A DNA stretch of 64,000 bases from Parabacteroides gordonii MS-1 = DSM 23371 (lineage in GTDB: Bacteria > Bacteroidota > Bacteroidia > Bacteroidales > Tannerellaceae). Numbering within the stretch: position 1 is the first letter of the stretch; the number at the start of each line of letters is the position of its first letter. The translations under genes were made by a program, and so were the position numbers. The stretch spans positions 1,526,173-1,590,172 of the forward strand of contig NZ_KQ033919.1 of assembly GCF_000969825.1 (NCBI RefSeq). Reading direction: 5' to 3'. Below are positions 10,437 through 20,813 of this stretch, piece after piece. The notes beneath the pieces were generated by a model. The model ran no database searches. It was not told the DNA's origin and saw only the letters and a program-made list of their open reading frames with translations.

Positions 10437-13046
10437 ATGAAAACGAGCCTGTTGATCTTTCTATATATATTATTTACGCTGCCTCTGTCCGGCCAGACCC
10501 TGACGGGACGGATCGCAGACAAATCAGGAGAACCGATACCCAATGCAACGCTCTATATCCGTGAGATTGCATTGGGTATCACTGCTGATGAGAACGGCGA
10601 ATTCCGTACCACCCTCCAGAAAGGTTCCTATACCTGCGATTTCAGTTCCCTGGGATATGAAAGGAAAACAGTTCCGGTGCGCATCCCTGAAGATACCCAT
10701 CTTGTCGTGGAAATGGAGAAGAAGGTATACACCCTTCAGGAAGTGATCATTTCCGCCAACCGGGAAGACCCGGCCTATGCCATCATGCGGAAAGCGATCG
10801 CAATGGCACCTTTCTATCTCCACCAGATAAAAAGCTATGAGTCGACAATGTACGTGAAAGGAACGGTCAAGATCGACAAAATACCCCGCCTGATGACATT
10901 GGGCGCGGATGGTAAAAAGCTGAAGAACCTGGCAAACAAGCTGTTCCTGATCGAGTCGCAGAACGAGATCACTTTTACAGCCCCCAATAAGTATGAGCAG
11001 AAAGTCCTGGCCTTCTCCTCCACGGTTCCGGTCAACCTCGATGCCAGCCAGGCTATGACCGTTATGACGGCCAATATCTATGACCCGGATGCTTTCGGAA
11101 GGATCTCCCCGCTTGCTCCGGGAGCTTTCACCTACTACAAATTCTCACTCGAAGGTGTATCGATGGATGGAGACCATATGGTCAATAAGATACGGGTACA
11201 GCCAAAAAAGAAAAACCCTAAGCTGGTGACCGGCTGGCTCTATATCATCGAGAACAGCTGGAATGTTCAAAGTGCCGACCTGAGTGCCACGGAGCTAGGC
11301 GTAACAGTCCGTTTCACGGCTACTTATAATGAAGTCAAGCCGTACGCTTACCTTCCTACCTCCTATGATATCGACATGGATATAGATGCGATGGGCGCAA
11401 AGGCGACCGGTAAGTATTACTCATCCATCCAGTATAAAACGGTCGAACTCAATGAAGCCCAGGGCGTTATCCGTCCGAAGGAAAAGCAGTCCCCTACCCA
11501 ACCTGCCCGGCAAGCGGTCTCTCCCAAACAGGAGAAGGCCAGGAAGCAACTGGATGCCCTGATCTCCAAAGAAGAACTAAGCAACCGGGAAGCCTACAAA
11601 ATGGCCCGGTTAGTGAAAGAGGCAACCGAACCGGAAGAGAAAAAGAAAGAACGGGAGTCGCTGGAGATTACTCCGGGCGATGCCAATGTACGGGTAACGG
11701 TAGATACATTGGCTACTACCCGCGACACCTCATACTGGCAGACTATCCGCAATCTGCCCTTGCAAAAAGATGAAGTTGTAAGCTACCAGATCAGAGATAG
11801 TATCAAGCATACGATCGACTCGCTGCGCAGCAAAGACTCCCTCCAGAACCGGACATCCGGCTACTGGATCGGGAAATTGATCAGCGGCGAAGAGATCGCC
11901 TTAAGCAAAAAGATCAAGGTAGGTTACAGTGGATTACTCAGGGCCTGCCCGCAATACGACTTTGTAAACGGTTTCTGGCTGGGGCAACAATTCTCGTTCC
12001 GCACCGACTTTACCAAAACGAGGTCGTTGCTTATCTCGCCTTCCGTTTATTACACGACAGCGCGTAAAGCAATAAACTGGCAGGTCGACGGCAGTTACAG
12101 TTATGCACCGGAGAAAAGCGGGAAACTGTCTCTCGCCGGGGGAGAAACGACTGCTGACTATAACAACGAAACAGGCACGATGTTACTGATTAACTCCCTG
12201 TCGTCCTTATTCTTCGGCAAGAACCCGGTAAAGTTCTATCAAAGGAAGTTCATCGATCTTTCCCATTCAATCGAACTGGCCAACGGGCTGCCTTTAAAGA
12301 CCGGTCTCAGCTATGAAAAGCGCCATGCGCCGGAAAACAGCCAGTCGTACAACTTCGCCGGAAATACCCCGTCTTCCAACCTGCCGCATGGAAGGACGGG
12401 ATATATGCCTGACAACACAGCCTTAAAAGCGGGTATACAGATTTCGTACACTCCCCGGTATCATTACTGGAAACATCGTGGAAAGAAGATATACGCCTAC
12501 TCCCATTACCCGACTTTCTCGCTGGAATATGAAGCCGGGATACCGACAGGTTCTTCCACCTCCGCCTCATTCAGCCGGTTGGAAGGGAGCATTCATCAAA
12601 CGATAAAGATAAACGAGTTCGACAAGATCGGTTACTATATCAACGGCGGTAAGTTTCTATCTTCCCGGCGGGTGTTTTTCCCGGACTTCAAGCATTTCGA
12701 GACAAACGAGTTATTCCTGACGGGAAGTTCGCTGAATAACAGCTTCAGCCTGATAGACAACTATGCCTGTTCGACTGACAGGCAATGGTTGCAGGTACAC
12801 CTCAACTATACATCCGACTATCTTCTGTTCAAACGGCTGCCGTTCCTGCAAAGTACGCTCTTTAATGAGGCGCTCCATGCCCGTAACGTATGGATACCCG
12901 GCAGGAACTATGCCGAGTTCGGATATTCCGCCGGCTTCAGCGACATTGCAAGGGTAGGTGTTTTCGTCGGCCTGTCCGGGGGACGATACGATGCGGTAGG
13001 CTTCACGATCAGCCTGCCGGTGCTTAAATCGATGAGGTTCAAATAA
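10437..13046 (+). CDS. DUF5686 outer-membrane protein with carboxypeptidase-like domain
   Basis: An 869-residue protein with signal peptide (to LSGQ, about residue 19), a carboxypeptidase-regulatory-like beta domain (about 20-100, ending LQEVIISANR) and a long DUF5686 region that ends in aromatic-rich beta strands typical of an outer-membrane barrel. DUF5686 proteins are common near nutrient receptors in Bacteroidetes but have no settled function. It follows the siderophore operon by 51 bp, where a -7-like TATATTTG (10408-10415) could give it its own promoter, so membership in that operon is uncertain. The C-terminal residue is Lys after FK, not a typical barrel aromatic end. Confidence 0.8.
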   Translation: MKTSLLIFLYILFTLPLSGQTLTGRIADKSGEPIPNATLYIREIALGITADENGEFRTTLQKGSYTCDFSSLGYERKTVPVRIPEDTHLVVEMEKKVYTLQEVIISANREDPAYAIMRKAIAMAPFYLHQIKSYESTMYVKGTVKIDKIPRLMTLGADGKKLKNLANKLFLIESQNEITFTAPNKYEQKVLAFSSTVPVNLDASQAMTVMTANIYDPDAFGRISPLAPGAFTYYKFSLEGVSMDGDHMVNKIRVQPKKKNPKLVTGWLYIIENSWNVQSADLSATELGVTVRFTATYNEVKPYAYLPTSYDIDMDIDAMGAKATGKYYSSIQYKTVELNEAQGVIRPKEKQSPTQPARQAVSPKQEKARKQLDALISKEELSNREAYKMARLVKEATEPEEKKKERESLEITPGDANVRVTVDTLATTRDTSYWQTIRNLPLQKDEVVSYQIRDSIKHTIDSLRSKDSLQNRTSGYWIGKLISGEEIALSKKIKVGYSGLLRACPQYDFVNGFWLGQQFSFRTDFTKTRSLLISPSVYYTTARKAINWQVDGSYSYAPEKSGKLSLAGGETTADYNNETGTMLLINSLSSLFFGKNPVKFYQRKFIDLSHSIELANGLPLKTGLSYEKRHAPENSQSYNFAGNTPSSNLPHGRTGYMPDNTALKAGIQISYTPRYHYWKHRGKKIYAYSHYPTFSLEYEAGIPTGSSTSASFSRLEGSIHQTIKINEFDKIGYYINGGKFLSSRRVFFPDFKHFETNELFLTGSSLNNSFSLIDNYACSTDRQWLQVHLNYTSDYLLFKRLPFLQSTLFNEALHARNVWIPGRNYAEFGYSAGFSDIARVGVFVGLSGGRYDAVGFTISLPVLKSMRFK

Positions 13047-13051
13047 AAGGC

Positions 13052-13111
13052 TCAGGCTTTCAACCGGTATTCCGAAGGGGATAGATTGAACTTTCGCTTG
13101 AAAGCCGTACA
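13052..13111 (-). pseudogene. Remnant of an AraC-family regulator C-terminus
   Basis: On the minus strand, 19 codons before a TGA read TAFKRKFNLSPSEYRLKA, which is the typical last helix-turn-helix segment of an AraC-family regulator (FKRKFG-SPSEYR). No start or upstream part of such a gene exists here: the fragment begins directly after the stop of the DUF6599-like gene. It is best read as a scar of a deletion that removed an araC-type gene between the DUF5686 and DUF6599-like genes. Confidence 0.6.
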
Positions 13112-13113
13112 GG

Positions 13114-13878
13114 TTAAAATCCGAACCCACCGTGATCGTCCTCTTCAGCTTCCTTTTCTTTCCCTGTGAGATAGACAAAATCGTCGCCGCTTTGAATAAT
13201 ATCGGTGGCAGGAATTTTCTTTTTTAAGGCTTCCGCATCGCCCTTTTCCCGTAGACAGACCAGGGCACGGTAACTTTTCGAAGGTTTATCGGCGATGAAC
13301 CACACACCCGTATAGGAGATACCTTCCAGATAATGCATCAACGAAGTGCTCACACCGGATATACCTATCGGGCCACGCAGGAATTTCAGCTTGCCGGAAT
13401 AAGGGGAAAGGGAAGCCAACGGCTCCGGTATCTGCGGGTTATCGTTCCCATCCATCGGCAGATAGTAGCGGATCAGCTCGTCCACCCGGCTCCGGGCGGC
13501 CGCTGAACCAGAAGGGAAGACCACCGACACATATTTATTTCCGGCCACAGCCTGCAACTGGTAGGGCGACAGGCAATCGATGCATCCCAGGGTATCCGCC
13601 CGCTGACAGCGGAACACGTGAAGGGAATAGATACCGAACGCGTCTTCGGGCGTGGGCATATCGTAGATTTCGATGGTATATTCCTGCCCTTCGTAGACGA
13701 CATCGCGGGCAACCAACCGGCTGACACCGTATTCGAGGAACTGCTCCGCGCCCCCATTCATAAAACCGTAGAGGCCGGAACCGGTAAACGTGCGTTCGCG
13801 CTTTACTTCCACTTCCTGCGCCGCGAGCAGAGCCGGGACAAGGAGCAGGAAGATGAGCCATTGTGTGATGTGTTTCAT
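13114..13878 (-). CDS. DUF6599-like secreted protein
   Basis: A 254-residue protein with a signal peptide (first ~20 residues, ending LLAAQE). It contains GLYGFMNGGAEQFLEYGV and EIYDMPTPEDAFGIYSLH, which I recall as hallmarks of the DUF6599 family; function unknown. Its start overlaps the stop of the upstream DUF362 gene by 4 bp, so the two are coupled, and the pair may act together at the cell envelope. A C-terminal run of Glu/Asp and Gly-Phe ends the protein. The family name is from memory and moderately sure. Confidence 0.65.
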   Translation of the reverse strand: MKHITQWLIFLLLVPALLAAQEVEVKRERTFTGSGLYGFMNGGAEQFLEYGVSRLVARDVVYEGQEYTIEIYDMPTPEDAFGIYSLHVFRCQRADTLGCIDCLSPYQLQAVAGNKYVSVVFPSGSAAARSRVDELIRYYLPMDGNDNPQIPEPLASLSPYSGKLKFLRGPIGISGVSTSLMHYLEGISYTGVWFIADKPSKSYRALVCLREKGDAEALKKKIPATDIIQSGDDFVYLTGKEKEAEEDDHGGFGF

Positions 13879-15029
13879 GCCTGCGGGTCTATTTCGATTA
13901 GTTCGATACGGTCTTTGTCGGCGATGCCGAGTTGGAACTCCTGCGCCATATCCATGAAGGTGCGTGCGCCGGCTTTCTCTTCTTCCTGCACGCCTTCTTC
14001 GATGCGTTTGGCGATCACCATGTCATAGCCGATACGGTCGACGGCCACCGGGTCGGTACCGACAAGGAGCGTATTATAATGGCAGATGAACTGCGGGTTG
14101 GCAGCGGGGCCACCGTCGAAACAGCCGATCATGCCGTCGGTGATATTCAGTACCACCTTGTCGCGCAAGGGTGGGAAGGCGCAAACGGAAGCACAGGTGT
14201 CGTGCCACATCGGGCCGTGCAGTCGGGCGGTATTGGTGATGGAACCGAAAGCGAGGTTCTTCATGCAGGAAGTGATGGTCGTCCCGGCATTTTTCAGGAT
14301 GGGGACGTTGATGATCTTGGTGACCATTTCGGTGCATATCCGGGTGAAGTAGGAATGTTTGCCGCCGTTGATCATAAAGGGCATGGTGTAGGCGTCATAT
14401 TCGCCTTCGAGGTCAACGAAGAAGAATTGGTCTTTGTCGATGCGTTCTTCGCCGTAGAAGCGGCCTTCGGCGTTGATGTAGCTGCCGTTCTCGTCCTGAT
14501 ACTCAGTGCCGATGATCCGGATTCCGGGATAGTTTTCGGGGGTGAAGCCCGATTCTTTGAGGTCGGCTTCGCGGCGATCCCAGATGATGATATGGTCGCG
14601 TGAAATGCCGGCTTCCTCAAGCTGGTTGATGATGGATTGCGTGAGGGCGTGTGAAGTGGACAGCAGTTTACCGGCAATGGGGTTGACTTTCAGTCCGATC
14701 ACATCGTCGGGGGTGACGAATTGCAGCCAGGCTTCCCGCAGGTTATCCTGTCCGGTGAGCTGCTGCATACATTTCTTCAGCATCCCGTAAGTGATTTCTT
14801 CGGATGGCTGGCCGTCGACGATGCAGCCGGGATGGGTCGCACGGGCTACTTTGCCGGGGTAACGACCGGGCATGGAGTGCTGGTTACGGGGGATGGCGAG
14901 GGCATCCTTTACGTTGGTTGCGGGCTTCTCCTTGGCGGTATGTGCCAGAGGTGCGGCCTTGACGATGGGGGAAAGAGCTGCGCTCACTCCACCGAGGGCT
15001 ATCGAACGGAAAAAGTTTCTTCTTTGCAT
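13875..15029 (-). CDS. DUF362 domain protein with Tat-like signal
   Basis: A 384-residue protein that begins RRNFFRSIALGG, a twin-arginine-like export signal, followed by a DUF362 region (VIGLKVNPIAG, IIIWDRREADL, TGSITNTARLHG-type motifs, and VDRIGYDMVIAKRIEE near the C-terminus). DUF362 proteins are often ferredoxin-associated; no Cys cluster for a 4Fe-4S centre is obvious here. First gene of a two-gene unit with the DUF6599-like protein. Function unknown; a periplasmic redox or metal-related role would fit Tat export but is a guess. Confidence 0.78.
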   Translation of the reverse strand: MQRRNFFRSIALGGVSAALSPIVKAAPLAHTAKEKPATNVKDALAIPRNQHSMPGRYPGKVARATHPGCIVDGQPSEEITYGMLKKCMQQLTGQDNLREAWLQFVTPDDVIGLKVNPIAGKLLSTSHALTQSIINQLEEAGISRDHIIIWDRREADLKESGFTPENYPGIRIIGTEYQDENGSYINAEGRFYGEERIDKDQFFFVDLEGEYDAYTMPFMINGGKHSYFTRICTEMVTKIINVPILKNAGTTITSCMKNLAFGSITNTARLHGPMWHDTCASVCAFPPLRDKVVLNITDGMIGCFDGGPAANPQFICHYNTLLVGTDPVAVDRIGYDMVIAKRIEEGVQEEEKAGARTFMDMAQEFQLGIADKDRIELIEIDPQA

Positions 15030-15124
15030 GGTATTGAGTTATTAAGTTATTTGGATGCTAAGGTATTGATTTCAATTTATAAAACCTTTACTTTTGCCCT
15101 ATCATAAATATAACCCAACACAAA

Positions 15125-15502
15125 ATGTTAGAAAAAGGATTACAATTCATCAGTCATGAAACAGTACGGACTGAAAACTATGCAAAGACAATGGGATCGG
15201 GCGATCTGGAAGTTTTTGCAACTCCGTCGATGGTTGCACTGATGGAAAATGCCGCCATGTATGCCGTTGCCAACGAGCTGCCTGCCGGATCGACTACCGT
15301 CGGTGCCCTCATCAACGTGACGCACACCAAACCATCCGCCCCGGGCGAAACAATCACCGCCTGTGCCACCCTGCAGGAAGTGGACGGTAGAAAGCTTACT
15401 TTCTCCGTTACAGCCAGTGATAGCCAGGGGGTGATCGGCGAAGGTACTCACGTCCGTTATATCGTCGACCGGGAGAAGTTCCTGGCGAAGCTGAAGCGGT
15501 AA
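15125..15502 (+). CDS. Hot-dog thioesterase, FlK-like
   Basis: A 125-residue single hot-dog domain enzyme. Thr33, Glu41 (TPSMVALMENAA) and His67 (NVTHTKPS) keep exactly the spacing of the catalytic Thr42/Glu50/His76 of fluoroacetyl-CoA thioesterase FlK. FlK itself is a Streptomyces specialist, so the substrate here is more likely a small acyl-CoA produced in normal metabolism. It is a single gene between a divergent DUF362 gene and enolase, with no visible pathway partner. Cytoplasmic, no signal peptide. Confidence 0.8.
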   Translation: MLEKGLQFISHETVRTENYAKTMGSGDLEVFATPSMVALMENAAMYAVANELPAGSTTVGALINVTHTKPSAPGETITACATLQEVDGRKLTFSVTASDSQGVIGEGTHVRYIVDREKFLAKLKR

Positions 15503-16906
<1,404 letters not shown>

Positions 16907-16956
16907 TTAAACAAATATCATAATCGCTAATTTGCAAGCTAAAGCTAATTTTTAGA

Positions 16957-16993
16957 TAAAAGCTTCTCCGTGAGGAGAGGCTTTTACCTTTTT
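16957..16993 (+). terminator. Enolase terminator
   Basis: TAAAAGC (16957-16963) pairs with GCTTTTA (16980-16986), with an inner CTCC/GGAG stem, followed by a T-rich tail. Confidence 0.75.
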
Positions 16994-17099
16994 ATAGGTA
17001 ATGGGAACAGGTGATTTTACCTTCTTATGGCGATTGTGCATTTCCCGGAGAATGAAGACCTTTGGAGATAGAATAAACAGTATATCCCAACTATTCATT

Positions 17100-17429
17100 A
17101 TGACAATTATAAATAAGACATTCAACGGCCAGCTTACCTTCTGCAAATGTTGCAATACGTATAGCCTGGAATTCGGTAACTTCTTCTTTTGCTTCACGGA
17201 AGCGGGCTTCCACAGCTTCAGGAATTACGTGAACAGTATCGATGGCGACTTGTCCGAACAGCGTAACCAGCATTTCGCTTCCAACCGGAAGATCTGTATA
17301 AAGGTACAATCCGAAAGCATCTATTTCTGCCTTAACAAGATGGAACTGGCGGAACTGAAAGAACTTCTCTCTGCCAAACGAAACGGGAAGAAAAGCCCTT
17401 ATCTGGCACAGAACTATTCCTTGAATTAA
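17100..17429 (+). CDS. Small DUF6686-like protein
   Basis: About 109 residues from the ATG at 17100. The pattern CKCCNTYSLEFGNFFFCFTE, then NYVNSID and RKICIKV, ending in a short helix ELAELKELLS, matches a small Bacteroidetes family I recall as DUF6686, of unknown function. The paired cysteines could bind a metal. The opposite strand also has an open frame over 17091-17309 but its content mirrors this gene. No signal peptide. Confidence is limited by the small size and by recognition from memory. Confidence 0.55.
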   Translation: MTIINKTFNGQLTFCKCCNTYSLEFGNFFFCFTEAGFHSFRNYVNSIDGDLSEQRNQHFASNRKICIKVQSESIYFCLNKMELAELKELLSAKRNGKKSPYLAQNYSLN

Positions 17430-17450
17430 TGGGTCTTAACAACCTTCCAT

Positions 17451-17481
17451 ATTGCCCCTTTCAATAATATACCTACCTTTG
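17451..17481 (+). promoter_or_regulatory. Promoter of the His-rich membrane protein
   Basis: ATTG (17451-17454), a 19-bp spacer and TACCTTTG (17474-17481) match the Bacteroidales promoter exactly; the start codon follows 11 bp after the -7 box, so the leader is very short. Confidence 0.7.
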
Positions 17482-17491
17482 CAACAAGGTG

Positions 17492-17842
17492 ATGGAGAAG
17501 TATAGGAAATATTTGCGGATTGCACTCCCGGCGTTGTTTATCGCATACCTGGGATGTTTGATAGCTTTTACCCACGTTCATATCGTCAACGGGGTAACGA
17601 TTGTCCATTCGCACCCCTATCATAAAACCGACGACGGACGCCCCGACCATGAACATGGTTATGCGGAATTCCAGTTGCTTCACCAACTATCGACTATCCA
17701 AATTAGCGGAGCTGCCTTTGTAGCCTTACTACTGGCAGCTTTCCTGACAGCATTATTCAAAGTATCCTGCCATCCGGTCTATCCGGATTATCTGGTTCCC
17801 ATACAAGGGAAACCGTCTCTTCGTGCTCCGCCTGTAGCCTGA
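17492..17842 (+). CDS. His-rich small membrane protein
   Basis: A 116-residue protein with a TM segment near residues 9-27, a His-rich loop (THVHIVNGVTIVHSHPYHK and HEH, about 28-57) and a second TM segment (about 68-92). The loop would lie in the periplasm and looks like a transition-metal site. The next gene is a TonB receptor, so a role in metal uptake or sensing is plausible; no family is recognised with certainty. Start is the ATG at 17492 rather than the GTG one codon earlier. A weak terminator follows, which would separate it from the receptor. Confidence 0.7.
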   Translation: MEKYRKYLRIALPALFIAYLGCLIAFTHVHIVNGVTIVHSHPYHKTDDGRPDHEHGYAEFQLLHQLSTIQISGAAFVALLLAAFLTALFKVSCHPVYPDYLVPIQGKPSLRAPPVA

Positions 17843-17863
17843 TAAATAAAGACTTTTATTACA

Positions 17864-17900
17864 AGGATGCCTATCGACTAATAGGAACATCCCTTATTTT
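17864..17900 (+). terminator. Probable terminator or attenuator before the second TonB receptor
   Basis: GGATG-CCTAT (17864-17873) pairs with ATAGG and CATCC (17880-17891, with a two-base bulge), followed by a T-rich tract. It lies between the His-rich protein and the receptor. Confidence 0.5.
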
Positions 17901-17936
17901 TATATTTTTGACCTGGGTCGGAAATATAGAACATCG

Positions 17937-17959
17937 GGTACTTTATATTTGAAAGTACC
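17937..17959 (+). promoter_or_regulatory. Promoter -7 box inside an inverted repeat
   Basis: The -7 box TATATTTG (17944-17951) sits in a perfect 8-bp inverted repeat GGTACTTT (17937-17944) / AAAGTACC (17952-17959). This is where a repressor would block the promoter of the TonB receptor at 18004. No clear -33 element is seen. Confidence 0.5.
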
Positions 17960-18003
17960 TGACCATCAGTCATTATATTACCTATTTATCAGAACAAATC
18001 AAT

Positions 18004-20313
18004 ATGAATAAGATTATAACACTTATACTATGCCTATGCTGTGCCGTTACGACTACATGGGCCACAGAAGAAGAGAAAATGAACGCATCGGATGCTAACG
18101 TATTCGGGCATGTATTGGACAAGGAAACCGGTGAACATCTCCCCTTTATTACCGTTATGCTGAAAGGGACAACCATCGGAACGACTACCGACAACTCCGG
18201 CCATTATTTTCTGAAGAACCTGCCGGAAGGCAAGTTCACCCTCGAGTTCAAGTACCTGGGATACAAGACAGTCACCCGGGAAGTCAAACTGGAGAAAGGA
18301 AAAACGCAGGAGATCAATGTCGAGATGGAAGAAGACCGCATCGCACTGGACGGGGTGGTCGTTTCGGCCAACCGGAGTGAGACGTCGCGCCGCCTGGCTC
18401 CTACACTGGTAAATGTCATCGACTCCAAAGTATTTAATACGACCAGTTCGGTTAATCTGGCGCAGGGTCTGAACTTCCAGCCCGGTGTGCGGGTGGAGAC
18501 AAACTGCCAGAATTGCGGTTTCCAGCAGGTGCGTATCAATGGGCTCGACGGGCCTTATACGCAGATACTGATCGACTCGCGTCCTATCTTCAGCGCACTG
18601 TCGGGCGTGTACGGACTGGAACAGATCCCTGCCAACATGATTGAGCGGGTGGAAGTGATGCGTGGTGGCGGTTCGGCCTTGTTCGGTTCGTCTGCTATTG
18701 CCGGGACAATCAATATTATCACAAAGGAACCGCTCCGTAACTCGGGCGAACTGACACATACGCTTTCTTCGATCGGGGGAAGCGATGCTTTCGACAATAA
18801 TACGACACTGAATGCTTCACTGGTTACGGAAAACGGGAAGGCCGGAATGTATATCTTCGGCCAGAACCGCCACCGCTCCGGTTACGATCATGATGGGGAC
18901 GGTTATACGGAATTACCGAAACTGAAGAACCAGACAGTCGGCTTCCGTTCTTATGTCAAGACCGGCACATACAGCAAACTGACTTTCGAATATCACCACA
19001 TGAACGAATACCGCCGTGGCGGAAACATGCTCGACCGTCCGCCCCATGAAGCGGATATTGCCGAACAACTGGAACACTCCATCGATGGTGGCGGCCTGAA
19101 ATTCGACCTTTTCTCAACCGACTACAAACACCGCCTCAGCGTATTCACCTCCGCCCAGAATACCGACCGCGACAGCTATTATGGCACAGGTAAAGACCCG
19201 AACGCCTATGGCAAGACAACCGACCTGACCTGGATGACCGGAACCCAATATGCCTACAGCTTCGATAAGTTCCTTTTCATGCCGTCAGACCTGACCGCCG
19301 GCCTGGAATATAACTTCGACCATCTGAAAGATGAAATGGTAGGTTACAACCGTTTCACCAACCAGAAGGTACATATCGAAAGTGCTTTCCTGCAAAATGA
19401 ATGGAAGAATGCCCGGTGGAGCTTCCTGATCGGCGGCCGCCTGGATAAACATAATATGATCGATCATGTGATATTCAGTCCGCGTGCCAACGTACGGTTC
19501 AACCCGACGGAGAATATCAATATACGCGCCAGTTATTCGAGCGGTTTCCGTGCCCCGCAAGCGTTCGATGAAGACATGCATATCTCCGCCGTAGGTGGTG
19601 AGGTTGCCATGATACAACGGGCGAAGGACCTTTCGGAAGAAAAGTCGCAGAGTTACAGCACATCCGTCGACTTCTATCACCGTTTCAAAAACGGCATCCA
19701 GGTAAACTTCCTGGCCGAAGGTTTCTACACTAACCTGAGCGATGTATTCGTGTTGGAAGATATAGGGAAAGACGAACAGGAAAACCTGATCAAAGAACGG
19801 CGCAACGGCTCGGGAGCCAAAGTGATGGGACTGACCTTTGAAGGGAAAGCAGTGCTCACCTCTTGGCTATCCCTGCAGGCCGGAGTCACATTGCAACGAA
19901 GCCATTATAAGGAAGCGGAGAAATGGAGCCAGGATGAAAACATCCCTGCCGAAAAGAAAATGTTCCGTACGCCTAATACCTACGGATATTTCACCTCCAC
20001 AGTAACGCCGGTCAAACGTTTCACGGCCTCCCTGTCAGGAACCTATACCGGCAGTATGCTCGTACAGCATTTAGCAGGATATATTCCGGCAGACAAGGCC
20101 TTCAAAACACCCGATTTCTTTGATATGAACATAAAGCTGGCTTACGAAATCCCCCTGTACAAAGAAATGAAGCTGGAAGTAAATGCCGGCGTGCAGAATA
20201 TCTTCGAAGCTTACCAGTCCGACTTCGACCAGGGGCCGAACCGTGATTCCTCTTATATCTACGGCCCGGCTACACCCAGAAGTTACTTCGCCGGGATCAA
20301 GATCAGTTACTAA
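18004..20313 (+). CDS. TonB-dependent receptor, probable metal or haem receptor
   Basis: A 769-residue outer-membrane receptor: signal peptide (to TWA, about residue 20), carboxypeptidase-regulatory-like domain (about 32-110), plug domain (VVVSANRSETSRRLAPT, then NCQNCGFQQVRINGLDG and GGSALFGSSAIAGTINIITK) and barrel to the C-terminus, ending with the usual GIKISY. The barrel has FRAPQAF, similar to the FRAP box of haem/haemophore receptors. With the His-rich protein just upstream, a metal or metal-complex substrate is likely; which metal cannot be read from the sequence. Probably controlled by the operator-like palindrome over its promoter. Confidence 0.85.
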   Translation: MNKIITLILCLCCAVTTTWATEEEKMNASDANVFGHVLDKETGEHLPFITVMLKGTTIGTTTDNSGHYFLKNLPEGKFTLEFKYLGYKTVTREVKLEKGKTQEINVEMEEDRIALDGVVVSANRSETSRRLAPTLVNVIDSKVFNTTSSVNLAQGLNFQPGVRVETNCQNCGFQQVRINGLDGPYTQILIDSRPIFSALSGVYGLEQIPANMIERVEVMRGGGSALFGSSAIAGTINIITKEPLRNSGELTHTLSSIGGSDAFDNNTTLNASLVTENGKAGMYIFGQNRHRSGYDHDGDGYTELPKLKNQTVGFRSYVKTGTYSKLTFEYHHMNEYRRGGNMLDRPPHEADIAEQLEHSIDGGGLKFDLFSTDYKHRLSVFTSAQNTDRDSYYGTGKDPNAYGKTTDLTWMTGTQYAYSFDKFLFMPSDLTAGLEYNFDHLKDEMVGYNRFTNQKVHIESAFLQNEWKNARWSFLIGGRLDKHNMIDHVIFSPRANVRFNPTENINIRASYSSGFRAPQAFDEDMHISAVGGEVAMIQRAKDLSEEKSQSYSTSVDFYHRFKNGIQVNFLAEGFYTNLSDVFVLEDIGKDEQENLIKERRNGSGAKVMGLTFEGKAVLTSWLSLQAGVTLQRSHYKEAEKWSQDENIPAEKKMFRTPNTYGYFTSTVTPVKRFTASLSGTYTGSMLVQHLAGYIPADKAFKTPDFFDMNIKLAYEIPLYKEMKLEVNAGVQNIFEAYQSDFDQGPNRDSSYIYGPATPRSYFAGIKISY

Positions 20314-20320
20314 ATAAAAA

Positions 20321-20375
20321 GAGAGAGAAACCGGAAGTCCTTACAGGATCTTTAGTTTCTCTCTCAATAAACAAT
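20321..20375 (+). terminator. Terminator after the second TonB receptor
   Basis: AGAGAGAAAC near 20322-20331 pairs with GTTTCTCTCT (20355-20364) around a long loop. The following sequence is A/T-rich; efficiency may be modest. Confidence 0.55.
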
Positions 20376-20404
20376 TTTAGGGAAAACTTAAAACAACCAT
20401 ATCA

Positions 20405-20770
20405 TCAGGCAGATGTCAACCGCTGCTTTTTCCTTGTACAGAAACGTTCGCATTGCATGCAAATATCATATCCAAGTAAGGCTCCCAGAATGAAATCCTC
20501 CTCCGGGGTAAGCAAATTCAACGGACGGGTCACCAATAAGCGGATGGCTTCTATGCATTCAGGTCTTCCGAAATAAATATTGACACTTCTCTCTCCTGCG
20601 TCCTGTTTTACATAACAAATCTGTTGACTTTCCAAACGGTCGGTAACAACTTGCTCATACGATTTATTGATTGTACACAACACCATGCTCCGTATGCCTT
20701 TCTTATATTCATAGATATGATTAAGAAAAACTTTCACCTCTCCGGGTACTCTGTTTCTGGCTGTTACCAT
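20405..20770 (-). CDS. DUF2023 family protein
   Basis: A 121-residue cytoplasmic protein with the DUF2023 pattern: FLNHIYEYKKGIRSMVL, VNIYFGRPECIEAIR, LTPEEDFILGALLGYD and a C-terminal Cys pair (CMQCERFC). It lies 43 bp downstream of flavodoxin on the same strand; that gene pair is common in Bacteroidetes, which suggests a role linked to flavodoxin or iron limitation. Biochemical function unknown. The four cysteines near the C-terminus could hold a metal. Confidence 0.78.
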   Translation of the reverse strand: MVTARNRVPGEVKVFLNHIYEYKKGIRSMVLCTINKSYEQVVTDRLESQQICYVKQDAGERSVNIYFGRPECIEAIRLLVTRPLNLLTPEEDFILGALLGYDICMQCERFCTRKKQRLTSA

Positions 20771-20813
20771 CTTGCCTGCTGATATTATCTTAAAAACTAC
20801 AATTCGGGGATAA

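Noticed and set aside
10535-10580. Perfect 12-bp inverted repeat GATACCCAATGC/GCATTGGGTATC
   Set aside because: It lies inside the DUF5686 coding region with no promoter or partner copies and shows no recombination-site layout; inversion of the 22-bp centre would change a conserved beta domain. Probably chance.
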